Assembly: GCA_017556505.1 (NCBI GenBank)
Contig: JAFYNS010000195.1
Location: forward strand, 1 to 39,486
Reading direction: 5' to 3'
DNA: 39,486 nt
Origin: Bacillota bacterium
GTDB taxonomy: Bacteria; Bacillota; Clostridia; Peptostreptococcales; Anaerovoracaceae
Positions 32,242-39,486 of the stretch are shown here, in pieces. The notes below the pieces were generated by a model, which did no database searches, was not told where the DNA came from, and saw only the letters and a list, made by a program, of their open reading frames with translations. The number at the start of each line of letters is the position of its first letter. The stretch's first letter is position 1. A program made the translations under genes and the position numbers.

Positions 32242-33513
32242 ATGAAGAGTGATATTCTGAAAAGTAAATATGTACAGCGGTTTCTTGCTGCGGCTCTGAC
32301 AATCGCGGCATGCATCTATTTTCTGGTTTCCGGTTATTCTTCAGACCTGTCCATTCCGTCGGAGGAAATATACAAGGCGCTGGAAGGTAAGGCAGAAATT
32401 CTCATTGACTTTACGGAAAAACATCAGACCATTGAGATCGTTAACGGTGAAAAGGGTTATTTTGCGGCGAAGGAAAATGGTGCCTATATCATCATTGATA
32501 AGAATGGACGGAAACTGCTGGATACAGAAGTTGGAGCATGGGAAGCACCGCAGTATGCAGGTGACTATTTCCTGACCTGCGGTTCCATGCATACCGCTTT
32601 GGTACATAGAGAAACACTGCAGCTGCAGATTTTCGACCTGGATAACGCAAGCCTTCACAGCAGCGGAAAGTATCTGCGGGGAGAATGGGATGGCTGGAAA
32701 ATTATCGATACTGAGACTGGGACCGTTATCTACGAAAGCTCTGATAAACTGCATTTGCCGCAGAAGGAAGGCTATGTCATCGAGCAGCCAGAGAAAGGTC
32801 CGCATCGGATTATTAATCTGCGGACAGGTAAAACAGAGTTTGAAGCAGAAAAGGGCCAGAAAATCTGGCAGGGATCGGACGATTTCTGGACTGTGAAAGA
32901 TGGACAGTGTAGCTTTGTATTAGATGCAGATTATCAGATTGCACTGGGTGGCAGACTGTTCCGAAGCGTGTCACTGGAAGATGGACTGGTCATTGGGTCG
33001 GCTATCGAAAAGTCCGGTATCGAAGATTTGGAAAAGTACAGTGATGACGGCATGTTCATAGAACCGGATCTTCGCGTGTATAACAGGGAAGGAGAAGAGG
33101 TTTACTGGCTGGATCCGATTAACACCGGGTATCTTGGTAATGTGGGCCGGATGGTGGTATGTCAGAATCTGCAGGACGACTCCTTTATTTATCGGACGAT
33201 TGGTCAGAACGGGCTGGAATATGAAACCGGCAGTGAATATTACTGCTATCTGCCGGAAGATGGAAGTCCTGCTGACGGATATATACCGGCCTATCAGATG
33301 ACATTCCGTGACCAGGATCCAATGCATCCTTCAGCGGAACCAAACCAGAATAAGGCAGCGAAATACCGCTGGACTTATCTGGACGAAAATCTGCAGCCGG
33401 TTACCGACTTCGTATTCTATGGAGCGTCCATGGCAGATAAGGGCTATGCCGTTGTATACAACGGAGATGGATACGCAGCCCTCATTGACCTGCAGCAGCG
33501 AGGTGGAACGTGA
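32242..33513 (+). CDS. Membrane-anchored extracytoplasmic repeat protein A
   Basis: The 423-residue protein has one membrane segment (about 11-34) and then a large outer domain made mainly of beta strands, built like a propeller or WG-type repeat. It is related to the products at 34259 and 37411: IVNGEKGYFA (66-75) and the identical octamer RIINLRTG (189-196) recur in the second copy, and a DYQIALGGRLF-like strand pattern occurs in all three. The C-terminal part (FVFYGASMADKGYAVVYNG) looks like a WG repeat. No enzymatic motif is seen. Its place between the ATPase and a permease suggests a sensor, substrate binder or periplasmic regulator of the transporter. It ends with TGATG shared with the next gene. 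Confidence 0.7.
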   Translation: MKSDILKSKYVQRFLAAALTIAACIYFLVSGYSSDLSIPSEEIYKALEGKAEILIDFTEKHQTIEIVNGEKGYFAAKENGAYIIIDKNGRKLLDTEVGAWEAPQYAGDYFLTCGSMHTALVHRETLQLQIFDLDNASLHSSGKYLRGEWDGWKIIDTETGTVIYESSDKLHLPQKEGYVIEQPEKGPHRIINLRTGKTEFEAEKGQKIWQGSDDFWTVKDGQCSFVLDADYQIALGGRLFRSVSLEDGLVIGSAIEKSGIEDLEKYSDDGMFIEPDLRVYNREGEEVYWLDPINTGYLGNVGRMVVCQNLQDDSFIYRTIGQNGLEYETGSEYYCYLPEDGSPADGYIPAYQMTFRDQDPMHPSAEPNQNKAAKYRWTYLDENLQPVTDFVFYGASMADKGYAVVYNGDGYAALIDLQQRGGT

Positions 33514-34262
33514 TGAAAAAAGACAATCTTTTCGACAATTGCATAGGCACCGATCTGAAAATCATCGAGTCGGATCTGCAGATTCTGCTGCTGGTCTGGA
33601 CCGCACTGTTTGCCTTGGGATTGTCCTGGTTCCTGATTTTTATGGCAATTCCGGCAGTGATTGTGGTGCTGGCTCTTCTGTACCGGATTTTCTGCAAACT
33701 GTTTGCAGTGAGCCTGTACGGAAAAGATGCTGTACTCTATCGGTCGCTTCCGATTTCGGTACCGATGCTGGTTCTTACCAAAATCTTCACCGGTGGCCTG
33801 GTTTTCGCAGGCATGGGAGTCATCTGTCTGGTGGGACAGATGTTTGCTTCCGTCATCTTCGGTAATCCGGAACATATTATAGATATGTTTGAGAATTGGA
33901 TTCTCGGTTTTCAGGATATGAAGATTGTACCGGAACTGATTCCGCTTGCAGCAGTACTGGACTTTCTTAACATGACCGTCCGCTGCTTCACTTTGTCAGC
34001 ATTGATTCTCCTGGGAATTACATTCTATTGTTTCCTGCCCCGTGGGAGAAAGGGATGGTATGTACAGAATGTGATGCTGTATCTGGGAACTCTGGCAATC
34101 GTACCTTATGTTCTGTCAGCGGAGCTTCCGAAGATGATGGACTGGCTTCAGCCGTCTATCTTACAGCCGGTCTTCCATCTGGTACTGAGCCTGGTGCTGC
34201 TGGCCGGAGCGTATAAAGTATGTGTGTGTCTGATTGAGAAAAAAGACGGAGGGGTGGCATGA
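33513..34262 (+). CDS. ABC-2-type permease-like membrane protein A
   Basis: The 249-residue protein has about six membrane segments. Between the second and third is the sequence LYRSLPISVPMLVLTKIF (about 78-95), matching the ABC-2 permease pattern in which a Leu-Pro segment is followed by a Lys. The same element recurs in the other permeases of this cluster (ALPIPHSQRVLSKIF, SLPLDCRTVILVKLV, SIPVTSFETVMAKIL). It should form the membrane channel with the YtrB-like ATPase. ATG 33513 overlaps the previous stop by one base and AGGTGG precedes it. Confidence 0.75.
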   Translation: MKKDNLFDNCIGTDLKIIESDLQILLLVWTALFALGLSWFLIFMAIPAVIVVLALLYRIFCKLFAVSLYGKDAVLYRSLPISVPMLVLTKIFTGGLVFAGMGVICLVGQMFASVIFGNPEHIIDMFENWILGFQDMKIVPELIPLAAVLDFLNMTVRCFTLSALILLGITFYCFLPRGRKGWYVQNVMLYLGTLAIVPYVLSAELPKMMDWLQPSILQPVFHLVLSLVLLAGAYKVCVCLIEKKDGGVA

Positions 34263-35581
34263 TGAGAAACAGCAAAATCTTACTTGGTGCGGCTGCCGCA
34301 GTGGGCATTCTGATTCTGGTCATCTTCACAGCAGTATTCTTCCTGGCAGGCGGTACCGCCAGTCAGCCGGACGATATGTTCGTACATGACTTCGACGGCC
34401 AGATAGCCGATATGAAAATCGTAAATGGGGAAAAAGAATATTTTGCGGTGAAGGCACAGCAGGGGAAGCATGACAGTTACTATAACATCTATGACCGCCA
34501 GCTGAATCCGCTGCTGGAAACAGAACTGTCCTTCGCAGGAGAAAAGGTAGGACGCTATCTGCCACTGGGAAACCACAAGGAGCAGTGGTGGCTGCTGGAT
34601 GTGGAGACTTTGGATCTTATTGAAACCGATCTGATTGAACCGGTGATTCACGAAAGCGGTGAATACATGGCGGGGCTGCGGAAGGTGAAAGGACAGACCA
34701 GCTGGGTTGTGGAACGAGTAAAGAACGGAGAACTCCTGTGGGAAGGCAATCAGTCTATCGTACTGCCGAAGCAGCCGTGGTATGCCATCGCCAAAGCCGG
34801 TGATGAAGAGGGCAGCGAAGAGCGGGACCGGATTATCAATCTGCGGACCGGTGAAGTGGAATACACCGCGAAAGACGGTGAGACCATCGCCGAGGGCGGA
34901 TTGGGATTCTGGAAAATTCGATATGATCTGATTTGGGACTATGTGGGAAGAGATGAACATTTCTACTGTGAATATCTTCGGGATGGAGATTATGATGTGG
35001 CTTTCGATGGGCAGCTGTTCGGAAATCTCTCACTGGATGGAAATTATATTTACGGACATCTCCGTGAAGAACAGTTCCTTCAGGATCTTGAAACACTGAA
35101 ATTTAAGATGATGCATGGATACGGATACACCATCCGTTATTTCATCTGGACACCTCAGGGAGAGGAAATCTACAGAACAGGTAAAAGCTACTATGATCTT
35201 CGTGGAATCCGAGGTAACTATGCCATCGTGAAAAATGACCGGGACCAGTATGAACTCTGGGTTATTGAAAACAACACAATCACCAGAAAAATCAAGGCGG
35301 GAAGCAATTTCTTCTACCTGGATGCAGAGGATGGCTTCATGCGTGCGGTAAAGCCGATAAAACAGAACTATCATCAGCTTGGTATTTACAATGTGCCGGA
35401 AGATAAGCAGCAGTCCACATCTTTCAGGGCAGAGGACTACCGCTGGAGTTTCCTGGACCGGAATATGGAACCGGTTCTGCCGTTTGATTATACTTACGCC
35501 AGCGAAACGGAAAACGGATTTGCAGTTGTAAAGAATCTGGAAGGGCAGCTGGCGATTATAGATCTGAAAATGTTGGGGTAA
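34259..35581 (+). CDS. Membrane-anchored extracytoplasmic repeat protein B
   Basis: The 440-residue protein is a paralogue of the product at 32242: a single membrane segment (about 7-31), IVNGEKEYFAVK (54-65), RIINLRTG (191-198), the DYDVAFDGQLFGNLSLDGNY strand pair, and a C-terminal YRWSFLDRNMEPVLPFDY segment matching YRWTYLDENLQPVTDFVF of copy A. Identity is patchy, so the duplication is old. No catalytic motif is seen. ATG 34259 overlaps the previous stop (ATGA); ATG 34262 is an equal alternative. Confidence 0.7.
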   Translation: MMRNSKILLGAAAAVGILILVIFTAVFFLAGGTASQPDDMFVHDFDGQIADMKIVNGEKEYFAVKAQQGKHDSYYNIYDRQLNPLLETELSFAGEKVGRYLPLGNHKEQWWLLDVETLDLIETDLIEPVIHESGEYMAGLRKVKGQTSWVVERVKNGELLWEGNQSIVLPKQPWYAIAKAGDEEGSEERDRIINLRTGEVEYTAKDGETIAEGGLGFWKIRYDLIWDYVGRDEHFYCEYLRDGDYDVAFDGQLFGNLSLDGNYIYGHLREEQFLQDLETLKFKMMHGYGYTIRYFIWTPQGEEIYRTGKSYYDLRGIRGNYAIVKNDRDQYELWVIENNTITRKIKAGSNFFYLDAEDGFMRAVKPIKQNYHQLGIYNVPEDKQQSTSFRAEDYRWSFLDRNMEPVLPFDYTYASETENGFAVVKNLEGQLAIIDLKMLG

Positions 35582-35612
35582 TCGTTTGAATTTGTGAAGA
35601 GGGGGACATAAA

Positions 35613-36356
35613 ATGGATAACAGATTAGATGCAGTAATAAAAGCAGATCTGAAAATGATAGAAGCGGAACTCGCCCTGTCTTCCACCATGATGATACTGA
35701 TGGTGCTGGCGGTAATGACGCTGTTTATGTCGATTCTGGCTATTCCGGCTCTGCTGGCTGCCATCTTTTTTATCTACAAAGGCTACTGGAAACTGTTCTA
35801 TGACAGTGTCTTCGGTGCAAGCTGCGGTCTTTATCAGGCTCTGCCCATTCCCCACAGCCAGCGTGTTCTCAGCAAAATCTTTGCAGCTTCCGTATGTGGG
35901 CTGGTTCCGGTTCTGGTACTGCTGATTGTTTTCGCATTTTTCAATGTGGGCATGGGATATGGACTGATGGGGAACATCTTCGACCTGATTGGTGATATAG
36001 GACTGCAATTGGGAAGTGTTTCCGGGTCTCCGATGAATACTGCACTTTACCTGTCATCCAGTGTGCTGAATCTGCTGGCAAGTGATATGGCTAGTGTATC
36101 GGTCATTTTCCTGGCAATTACCCTTTACATGGTACAGCCTCAGGAAAAGCGGACCAGCGTACGTAAGATTCTGACCATCGCCGTCGGCTGGCTGGCGGTG
36201 AAAGCTCTTGACTTTCCTGACTGGATGTTAAAACAGCTGAAGGTGGAAAGCCCGCTTCTGGAATCCGGGGTTGATATTCTGTTTCAGATCGTGGTTCTGC
36301 TTGTAACTTTCCGGATGACCGTGAGAATGATGGAAAAGCACTATCAGAAGGGGTGA
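35613..36356 (+). CDS. ABC-2-type permease-like membrane protein B
   Basis: The 247-residue protein has about six membrane segments and the ABC-2 element LYQALPIPHSQRVLSKIFAA near residues 73-92. It is clearly related to permease A (DLKMIEAELALSS versus DLKIIESDLQILL near the N-terminus). GAGGGGG precedes ATG 35613, 31 bases after the repeat protein gene. Confidence 0.75.
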   Translation: MDNRLDAVIKADLKMIEAELALSSTMMILMVLAVMTLFMSILAIPALLAAIFFIYKGYWKLFYDSVFGASCGLYQALPIPHSQRVLSKIFAASVCGLVPVLVLLIVFAFFNVGMGYGLMGNIFDLIGDIGLQLGSVSGSPMNTALYLSSSVLNLLASDMASVSVIFLAITLYMVQPQEKRTSVRKILTIAVGWLAVKALDFPDWMLKQLKVESPLLESGVDILFQIVVLLVTFRMTVRMMEKHYQKG

Positions 36357-36361
36357 GAAAA

Positions 36362-37120
36362 ATGAAAAGGGTAACGGGGGAACGGCTTATGAAGAGTTTC
36401 ATTGCATATCTGAAACTGAACCTTCAGATGATAAGTATTGATTTGTTGCTGATAGGATTAGGTGGGCTGGTGCTTTGGGCGTTGGCATCGACTTTTATTG
36501 GTTTTCTTTTTTTACCATTGCTTCTCTTTGGAATTGCATGGATCAGTTACCGGCCTGTAAAGAAAATCTTTGAAGACAGTTTGTTTGGTGATAGTGCATC
36601 TCTTCATATGTCTCTGCCGCTGGACTGCAGAACTGTGATACTGGTGAAACTCGTTGCCTGTGAATTGGTGATTGTGGTTATGCTGGCAGCAATTCTTCTG
36701 CCGCTGCAGTTGGCAGGATTAGATGTCTGGAGCAGTACCCTGGAGCTGGTGAAACAAGCCGGGGAAATACATTACAGCGGTGAGCTGATGCTGGCAGTTG
36801 TAGTGGCCGATTTGCTGATGATTATTTTCATGAGCACTCCAATTGACTTGATGGAAAGTATCCGGTTTCACTGTCAGCCATTGAACTGTCAGACTAAGCG
36901 AAACCGATTTTTATCCAGACTGCCGCTGAATCTGCCGTTCGTAGCGTTTATTTTATGGAATGCAACCAGAGACGATAGCAAAACACCGATTCTCGACTGG
37001 CTGGCGACGGAGCAGGCTTTGCCGGTGCTGCTGGCAGTGGGCGCTGTGGAGATTTTGATTGGCCTTCTGGCAGTCCACGGCAGCATTAGACTGCTGGAGT
37101 CACGCTATCATCATCGGTAA
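36362..37120 (+). CDS. ABC-2-type permease-like membrane protein C
   Basis: The protein of about 252 residues has six membrane segments and the cluster element SLHMSLPLDCRTVILVKLVA near 80-100. The start is not fixed: ATG 36362 (GGGGTGA just before) is used here, but ATG 36389, with GGGGGA ahead, would give a protein starting MKSFIAYLKLNLQM, which aligns with the start of permeases D and E (FSAYLSLNFKLM). A region of low gene density with two palindromes follows. Confidence 0.7.
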   Translation: MKRVTGERLMKSFIAYLKLNLQMISIDLLLIGLGGLVLWALASTFIGFLFLPLLLFGIAWISYRPVKKIFEDSLFGDSASLHMSLPLDCRTVILVKLVACELVIVVMLAAILLPLQLAGLDVWSSTLELVKQAGEIHYSGELMLAVVVADLLMIIFMSTPIDLMESIRFHCQPLNCQTKRNRFLSRLPLNLPFVAFILWNATRDDSKTPILDWLATEQALPVLLAVGAVEILIGLLAVHGSIRLLESRYHHR

Positions 37121-37232
37121 GACGGCGCAAAGTACGCCAAATCATAGTTTTGCAGCAAAAAGGAGTACTCTGGACGGCTAAAAACATGATTTTTTCAGTA
37201 AAATGCCATTAAAAAGCCAATTTTGTAAGGTT

Positions 37233-37264
37233 TTATATTACATAAATTGGTTTGTGTAATATAA
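37233..37264. repeat. Perfect 10-bp inverted repeat in gap 37121-37410
   Basis: TTATATTACA / TGTAATATAA around a 12-base centre. The 290-base gap 37121-37410 contains only this, the palindrome at 37298, and AT-rich sequence; I see no good promoter. The repeat could be an operator for a second regulator of the downstream genes. Confidence 0.65.
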
Positions 37265-37297
37265 ATCTGCGGTTTGAAAGCTTACATTTTGAGTTTC

Positions 37298-37336
37298 AGT
37301 ACTCCAAATCGCTTAAAAATGGGTATTTGGAGTACT
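37298..37336. repeat. Perfect 12-bp inverted repeat, second in the gap
   Basis: AGTACTCCAAAT (37298-37309) and ATTTGGAGTACT (37325-37336) are perfectly complementary around 15 bases. The core GGAGTACT also occurs once more at 37162-37169, so the same word appears three times within 175 bases. It may be a regulatory site or an RNA hairpin in the leader of the next gene. Confidence 0.7.
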
Positions 37337-37410
37337 TTCAAGGATACAGTCTGTACGGGGGAAGACATGAAGGGGAACATAATCATAAACCTGACAAAGG
37401 GGGGCACGCT

Positions 37411-38583
37411 GTGAGCAGTTTGAAACATTTATTTCAAAACGGGCTGATAAAAGCAATGTTTATCGGGATGGCGATTTTGTCCCTTCTTTGTGCTTCAACG
37501 GTGAAGCAGCAGTTTGAAAAGATGGACTGGACAGAACAGATGCTGGGTCAGTATGAATGGGTGATTCCACTGGGAATGTACGATGAAATCAGTGCAGCGG
37601 AAATTGGAGATACCGTATATTTTCTGACCGGATCAGGTGAAGAAGGAAAACGGGAGTACACCGTTTATGAGTGGAATGGGACCTCGCTGAAGAATGATGC
37701 ACAGTGGAAAAATATGCAGGTTTTCCTGACTTCTCATGGAGGAAACAGGCTGACACGGAACGTTCATCCTGCAGGATACTGGATTTCCAGAAAGTCCGGG
37801 GTGCCAGAAAGAGAATATGTCACAGATATGGAAGGCAGCCAGCTGACTTCAAGCTATGGAAGTTATATGCTGCAGCTGACAGAACAGCCGGGATACGTGA
37901 TTAACCTGGAAAACAATACCGTTATTTCCCTGGAAACTCAGGATGTGATCTATAAGGCACTGGAGAATGAGCGGATTATGAATCAGATGGGAGACTACTG
38001 GATTATGGAACGGGACATTCCATGGCCTCACGGTGTACCGCTGACAATCACGTATCTGCGGAACATGGATTTTTCCATGGCACTGGACGGGATGCTCTTT
38101 GACTCTGTCTATGAGGTGGAAAACGGCAAAATCTGCGGTACCGTGATTACCACCGGGACTTATGATGTTTTGCCGGAGGAAGTGATTGCCGTAGAAGAAC
38201 GGATTGTGGAAGCAGACGGAAGCTGGGCACCTTTGTTTGATGAAGCCGAAGATGGCGTGATTCTGGGGGCGGGGGATGGCTACTATGTGACGCAGGAATG
38301 GAGTCCCGAAGGATCTAAGACTCAAACGATAATTCACTTCATGGATGGCAGAGAGTCCGCAGTCATTGAGAACTGGATGGAGCCAATCGGACCATGCAGG
38401 AATGGATTCATTGCATTTCAGAACGAGGATGACCTGAAAAAAGGATTTTTAAATGATAAGGGTAAGATTATCGTGGAGCCAATTTTTGAACGATGTTCGA
38501 ATCCACAGATGGACGCTGCGGTGGTGATGCATGACGGTCAGGTTGGTGTGCTGCGTCTGAAAGGCGGTGACGGGAATGAATAG
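37411..38583 (+). CDS. Membrane-anchored extracytoplasmic repeat protein C
   Basis: I chose GTG 37411, with a GGGGGG site eight bases upstream; a longer frame back to 37252 would read through the palindromes and lacks a signal at its start. The 390-residue product has one membrane segment (about 9-30, LIKAMFIGMAILSLLCA) and a large beta-rich outer domain. It keeps the DFSMALDGMLFDSVYEV pattern of copies A and B and ends with a WG-like segment (GKIIVEPIFERCSNPQMDAAVVMHDGQVG, positions about 350-380), but it lacks the RIINLRTG octamer, so it is the most divergent copy. Confidence 0.7.
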   Translation: MSSLKHLFQNGLIKAMFIGMAILSLLCASTVKQQFEKMDWTEQMLGQYEWVIPLGMYDEISAAEIGDTVYFLTGSGEEGKREYTVYEWNGTSLKNDAQWKNMQVFLTSHGGNRLTRNVHPAGYWISRKSGVPEREYVTDMEGSQLTSSYGSYMLQLTEQPGYVINLENNTVISLETQDVIYKALENERIMNQMGDYWIMERDIPWPHGVPLTITYLRNMDFSMALDGMLFDSVYEVENGKICGTVITTGTYDVLPEEVIAVEERIVEADGSWAPLFDEAEDGVILGAGDGYYVTQEWSPEGSKTQTIIHFMDGRESAVIENWMEPIGPCRNGFIAFQNEDDLKKGFLNDKGKIIVEPIFERCSNPQMDAAVVMHDGQVGVLRLKGGDGNE

Positions 38584-39313
38584 ATGGACACTTGGACCAC
38601 GGTTTTCCGCATATCTCAGCCTGAATTTCAAACTGATGAGCGGCAGTTACACATACAGTCTGATATATGGCCTGCTATATGGAGCAATGTATGCCGGGAT
38701 AATAAACCGTGATATGATGCCGTTTCTGTGGATGCTTTTGGCATTATCCCTGGGACCGCTGCTAGGCTATGTACCGAGATTGTTAAAAGAATCTATTTCT
38801 GATGACTCGGCCATGTTCTATGTTTCCATCCCGGTTACTTCTTTCGAGACTGTGATGGCGAAGATTCTGGCTGCAGCGGCAGGGGTATGGATGCCATTGA
38901 TTATACTTGGTAACCTGTTTATGGTAGGATTCTATTTCTCTGAAGAAAAATGGAGGATTTTCGTGACCCGGATGTGGAACCTGGGATTCACCCGGGAAAA
39001 TCTCCTGCCCGCACTTCTTCTCATCATATGGGTGATTGTTATCCTGGGGATTGCAATCGGCGGTGCGGCACTTCTCAGCTGGTTCCTGGGGAAACGGTTC
39101 TGCAAGAAGAAAGAACGATTGATCTGGGTTGTGTATATTCTGCTGACCGCAGGTATGATGTCGGTTATGGCAGGGATTTTGTGGCTCATCTGGCTGGCAT
39201 CATTCCTGCCGGTACTGGTACGTCTGCTGCTTATTATGACAGCGGTAATGGGCCTGTCAATGCTATTGGTACGTTTGAACGTGGCTGCACTGGAAAAGTG
39301 GTATTGTATTTAG
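38576..39313 (+). CDS. ABC-2-type permease-like membrane protein D
   Basis: The 245-residue protein has six membrane segments with the cluster element FYVSIPVTSFETVMAKILAA near 82-101. It begins NRWTLGPRFSAYLSLNFKLM, closely matching the start of the truncated gene that follows. ATG 38576 lies inside the end of repeat protein C (8-base overlap). Confidence 0.75.
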   Translation: MNRWTLGPRFSAYLSLNFKLMSGSYTYSLIYGLLYGAMYAGIINRDMMPFLWMLLALSLGPLLGYVPRLLKESISDDSAMFYVSIPVTSFETVMAKILAAAAGVWMPLIILGNLFMVGFYFSEEKWRIFVTRMWNLGFTRENLLPALLLIIWVIVILGIAIGGAALLSWFLGKRFCKKKERLIWVVYILLTAGMMSVMAGILWLIWLASFLPVLVRLLLIMTAVMGLSMLLVRLNVAALEKWYCI

Positions 39314-39322
39314 AGGTGAGAA

Positions 39323-39486
39323 ATGAAGGATAAATGGAAAACCGGTCCCAAGTTCAAGGAATATCTGAATTTGAACTTTATGCTGGTGTACAGATATTAT
39401 TGGCTTATGCTGGCACTGTCCTGCCTGGGCCTGGGGATTGTCAACTATGTTCTTATAATCTCTGTATTGGAAAAACTTTATTCCCA
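39323..39486 (+). CDS. ABC-2-type permease-like membrane protein E (3' cut by window)
   Basis: ATG 39323 follows GAGGTGAG by a few bases, 9 bases after the previous stop. The 54 codons visible encode MKDKWKTGPKFKEYLNLNF and a first hydrophobic segment, matching the N-terminus of permease D (GPRFSAYLSLNF). The rest lies beyond the window, so the cluster continues. Confidence 0.8.
   Translation, partial: MKDKWKTGPKFKEYLNLNFMLVYRYYWLMLALSCLGLGIVNYVLIISVLEKLYS

Noticed and set aside
1..39486. CRISPR array, tRNA or rRNA genes
   Set aside because: No regularly spaced repeats and no cloverleaf or rRNA-like sequence were seen on either strand.

Overview
The window looks like a chromosome segment of an anaerobic, Gram-positive Firmicute of the class Clostridia. 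The evidence is strong AGGAGG-type ribosome binding sites, an LPXTG-like sorting signal, a two-subunit iron-sulfur serine dehydratase, a type II pantothenate kinase, a HisZ/short-HisG histidine pathway, a short-chain fatty acid transporter and GntR/YtrA-type regulation. I cannot name the genus from sequence alone. Apart from the gene cut at each window edge, I see no broken gene, and I see no rRNA, tRNA, CRISPR array or transposase.

Layout. (1) 1-1964: the C-terminal end of a wall-anchored VaFE/ester-bond surface protein, followed 3 bases later by a secreted HEFGH metalloprotease of the anthrax-lethal-factor/Pro-Pro-endopeptidase type. (2) 2041-4033: a lipoprotein and a type II pantothenate kinase, closed by a terminator. 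(3) 4089-9440: a sigma-54 enhancer-binding regulator, an overlapping cytosolic beta-lactamase-fold protein that has lost its catalytic serine, a near-consensus sigma-54 promoter, a YfcC-type transporter, a structured spacer, a VanX-type D-Ala-D-Ala dipeptidase and a DUF805 membrane protein. I read this as a D,D-dipeptide or peptide salvage module under sigma-54 control. (4) 9452-20386 (minus strand): a complete histidine operon hisZ-G-D-C-B-H-A-F-IE-K that runs with very short gaps or overlaps into an AEC-family transporter and sdaAB-sdaAA; it ends at a bidirectional terminator shared with module 3.

(5) 20504-22543: a TIGR01906-type membrane protein, then an XRE regulator/DUF3169 pair whose promoter carries three evenly phased TGACAA-N6-TTGTCA operators. 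(6) 22593-26594: an AtoE-type short-chain fatty acid transporter (minus), diverging from an AbgA-like M20 amidohydrolase and a LysO-type exporter. (7) 26662-28386: a promoter-hairpin-terminator unit that is either a small RNA or a leader, then an ECF sigma factor and its membrane anti-sigma factor with a candidate self-recognised promoter. (8) 28412-30931: a threonine aldolase (minus) diverging from a MATE exporter. (9) 30964-39486: a GntR(YtrA)-controlled ABC-2 cluster with one ATPase, five permease-like proteins (the last cut by the window end) and three related single-pass extracytoplasmic proteins with WG-like or propeller-like repeats, interleaved as protein-permease pairs.

The two most unusual parts are module 3 (pseudo-beta-lactamase plus D,D-dipeptidase under sigma-54) and module 9 (repeated sensor-like protein/permease pairs behind one ATPase). 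All family assignments are from recognition of motifs by eye; no database search or structure prediction was run.
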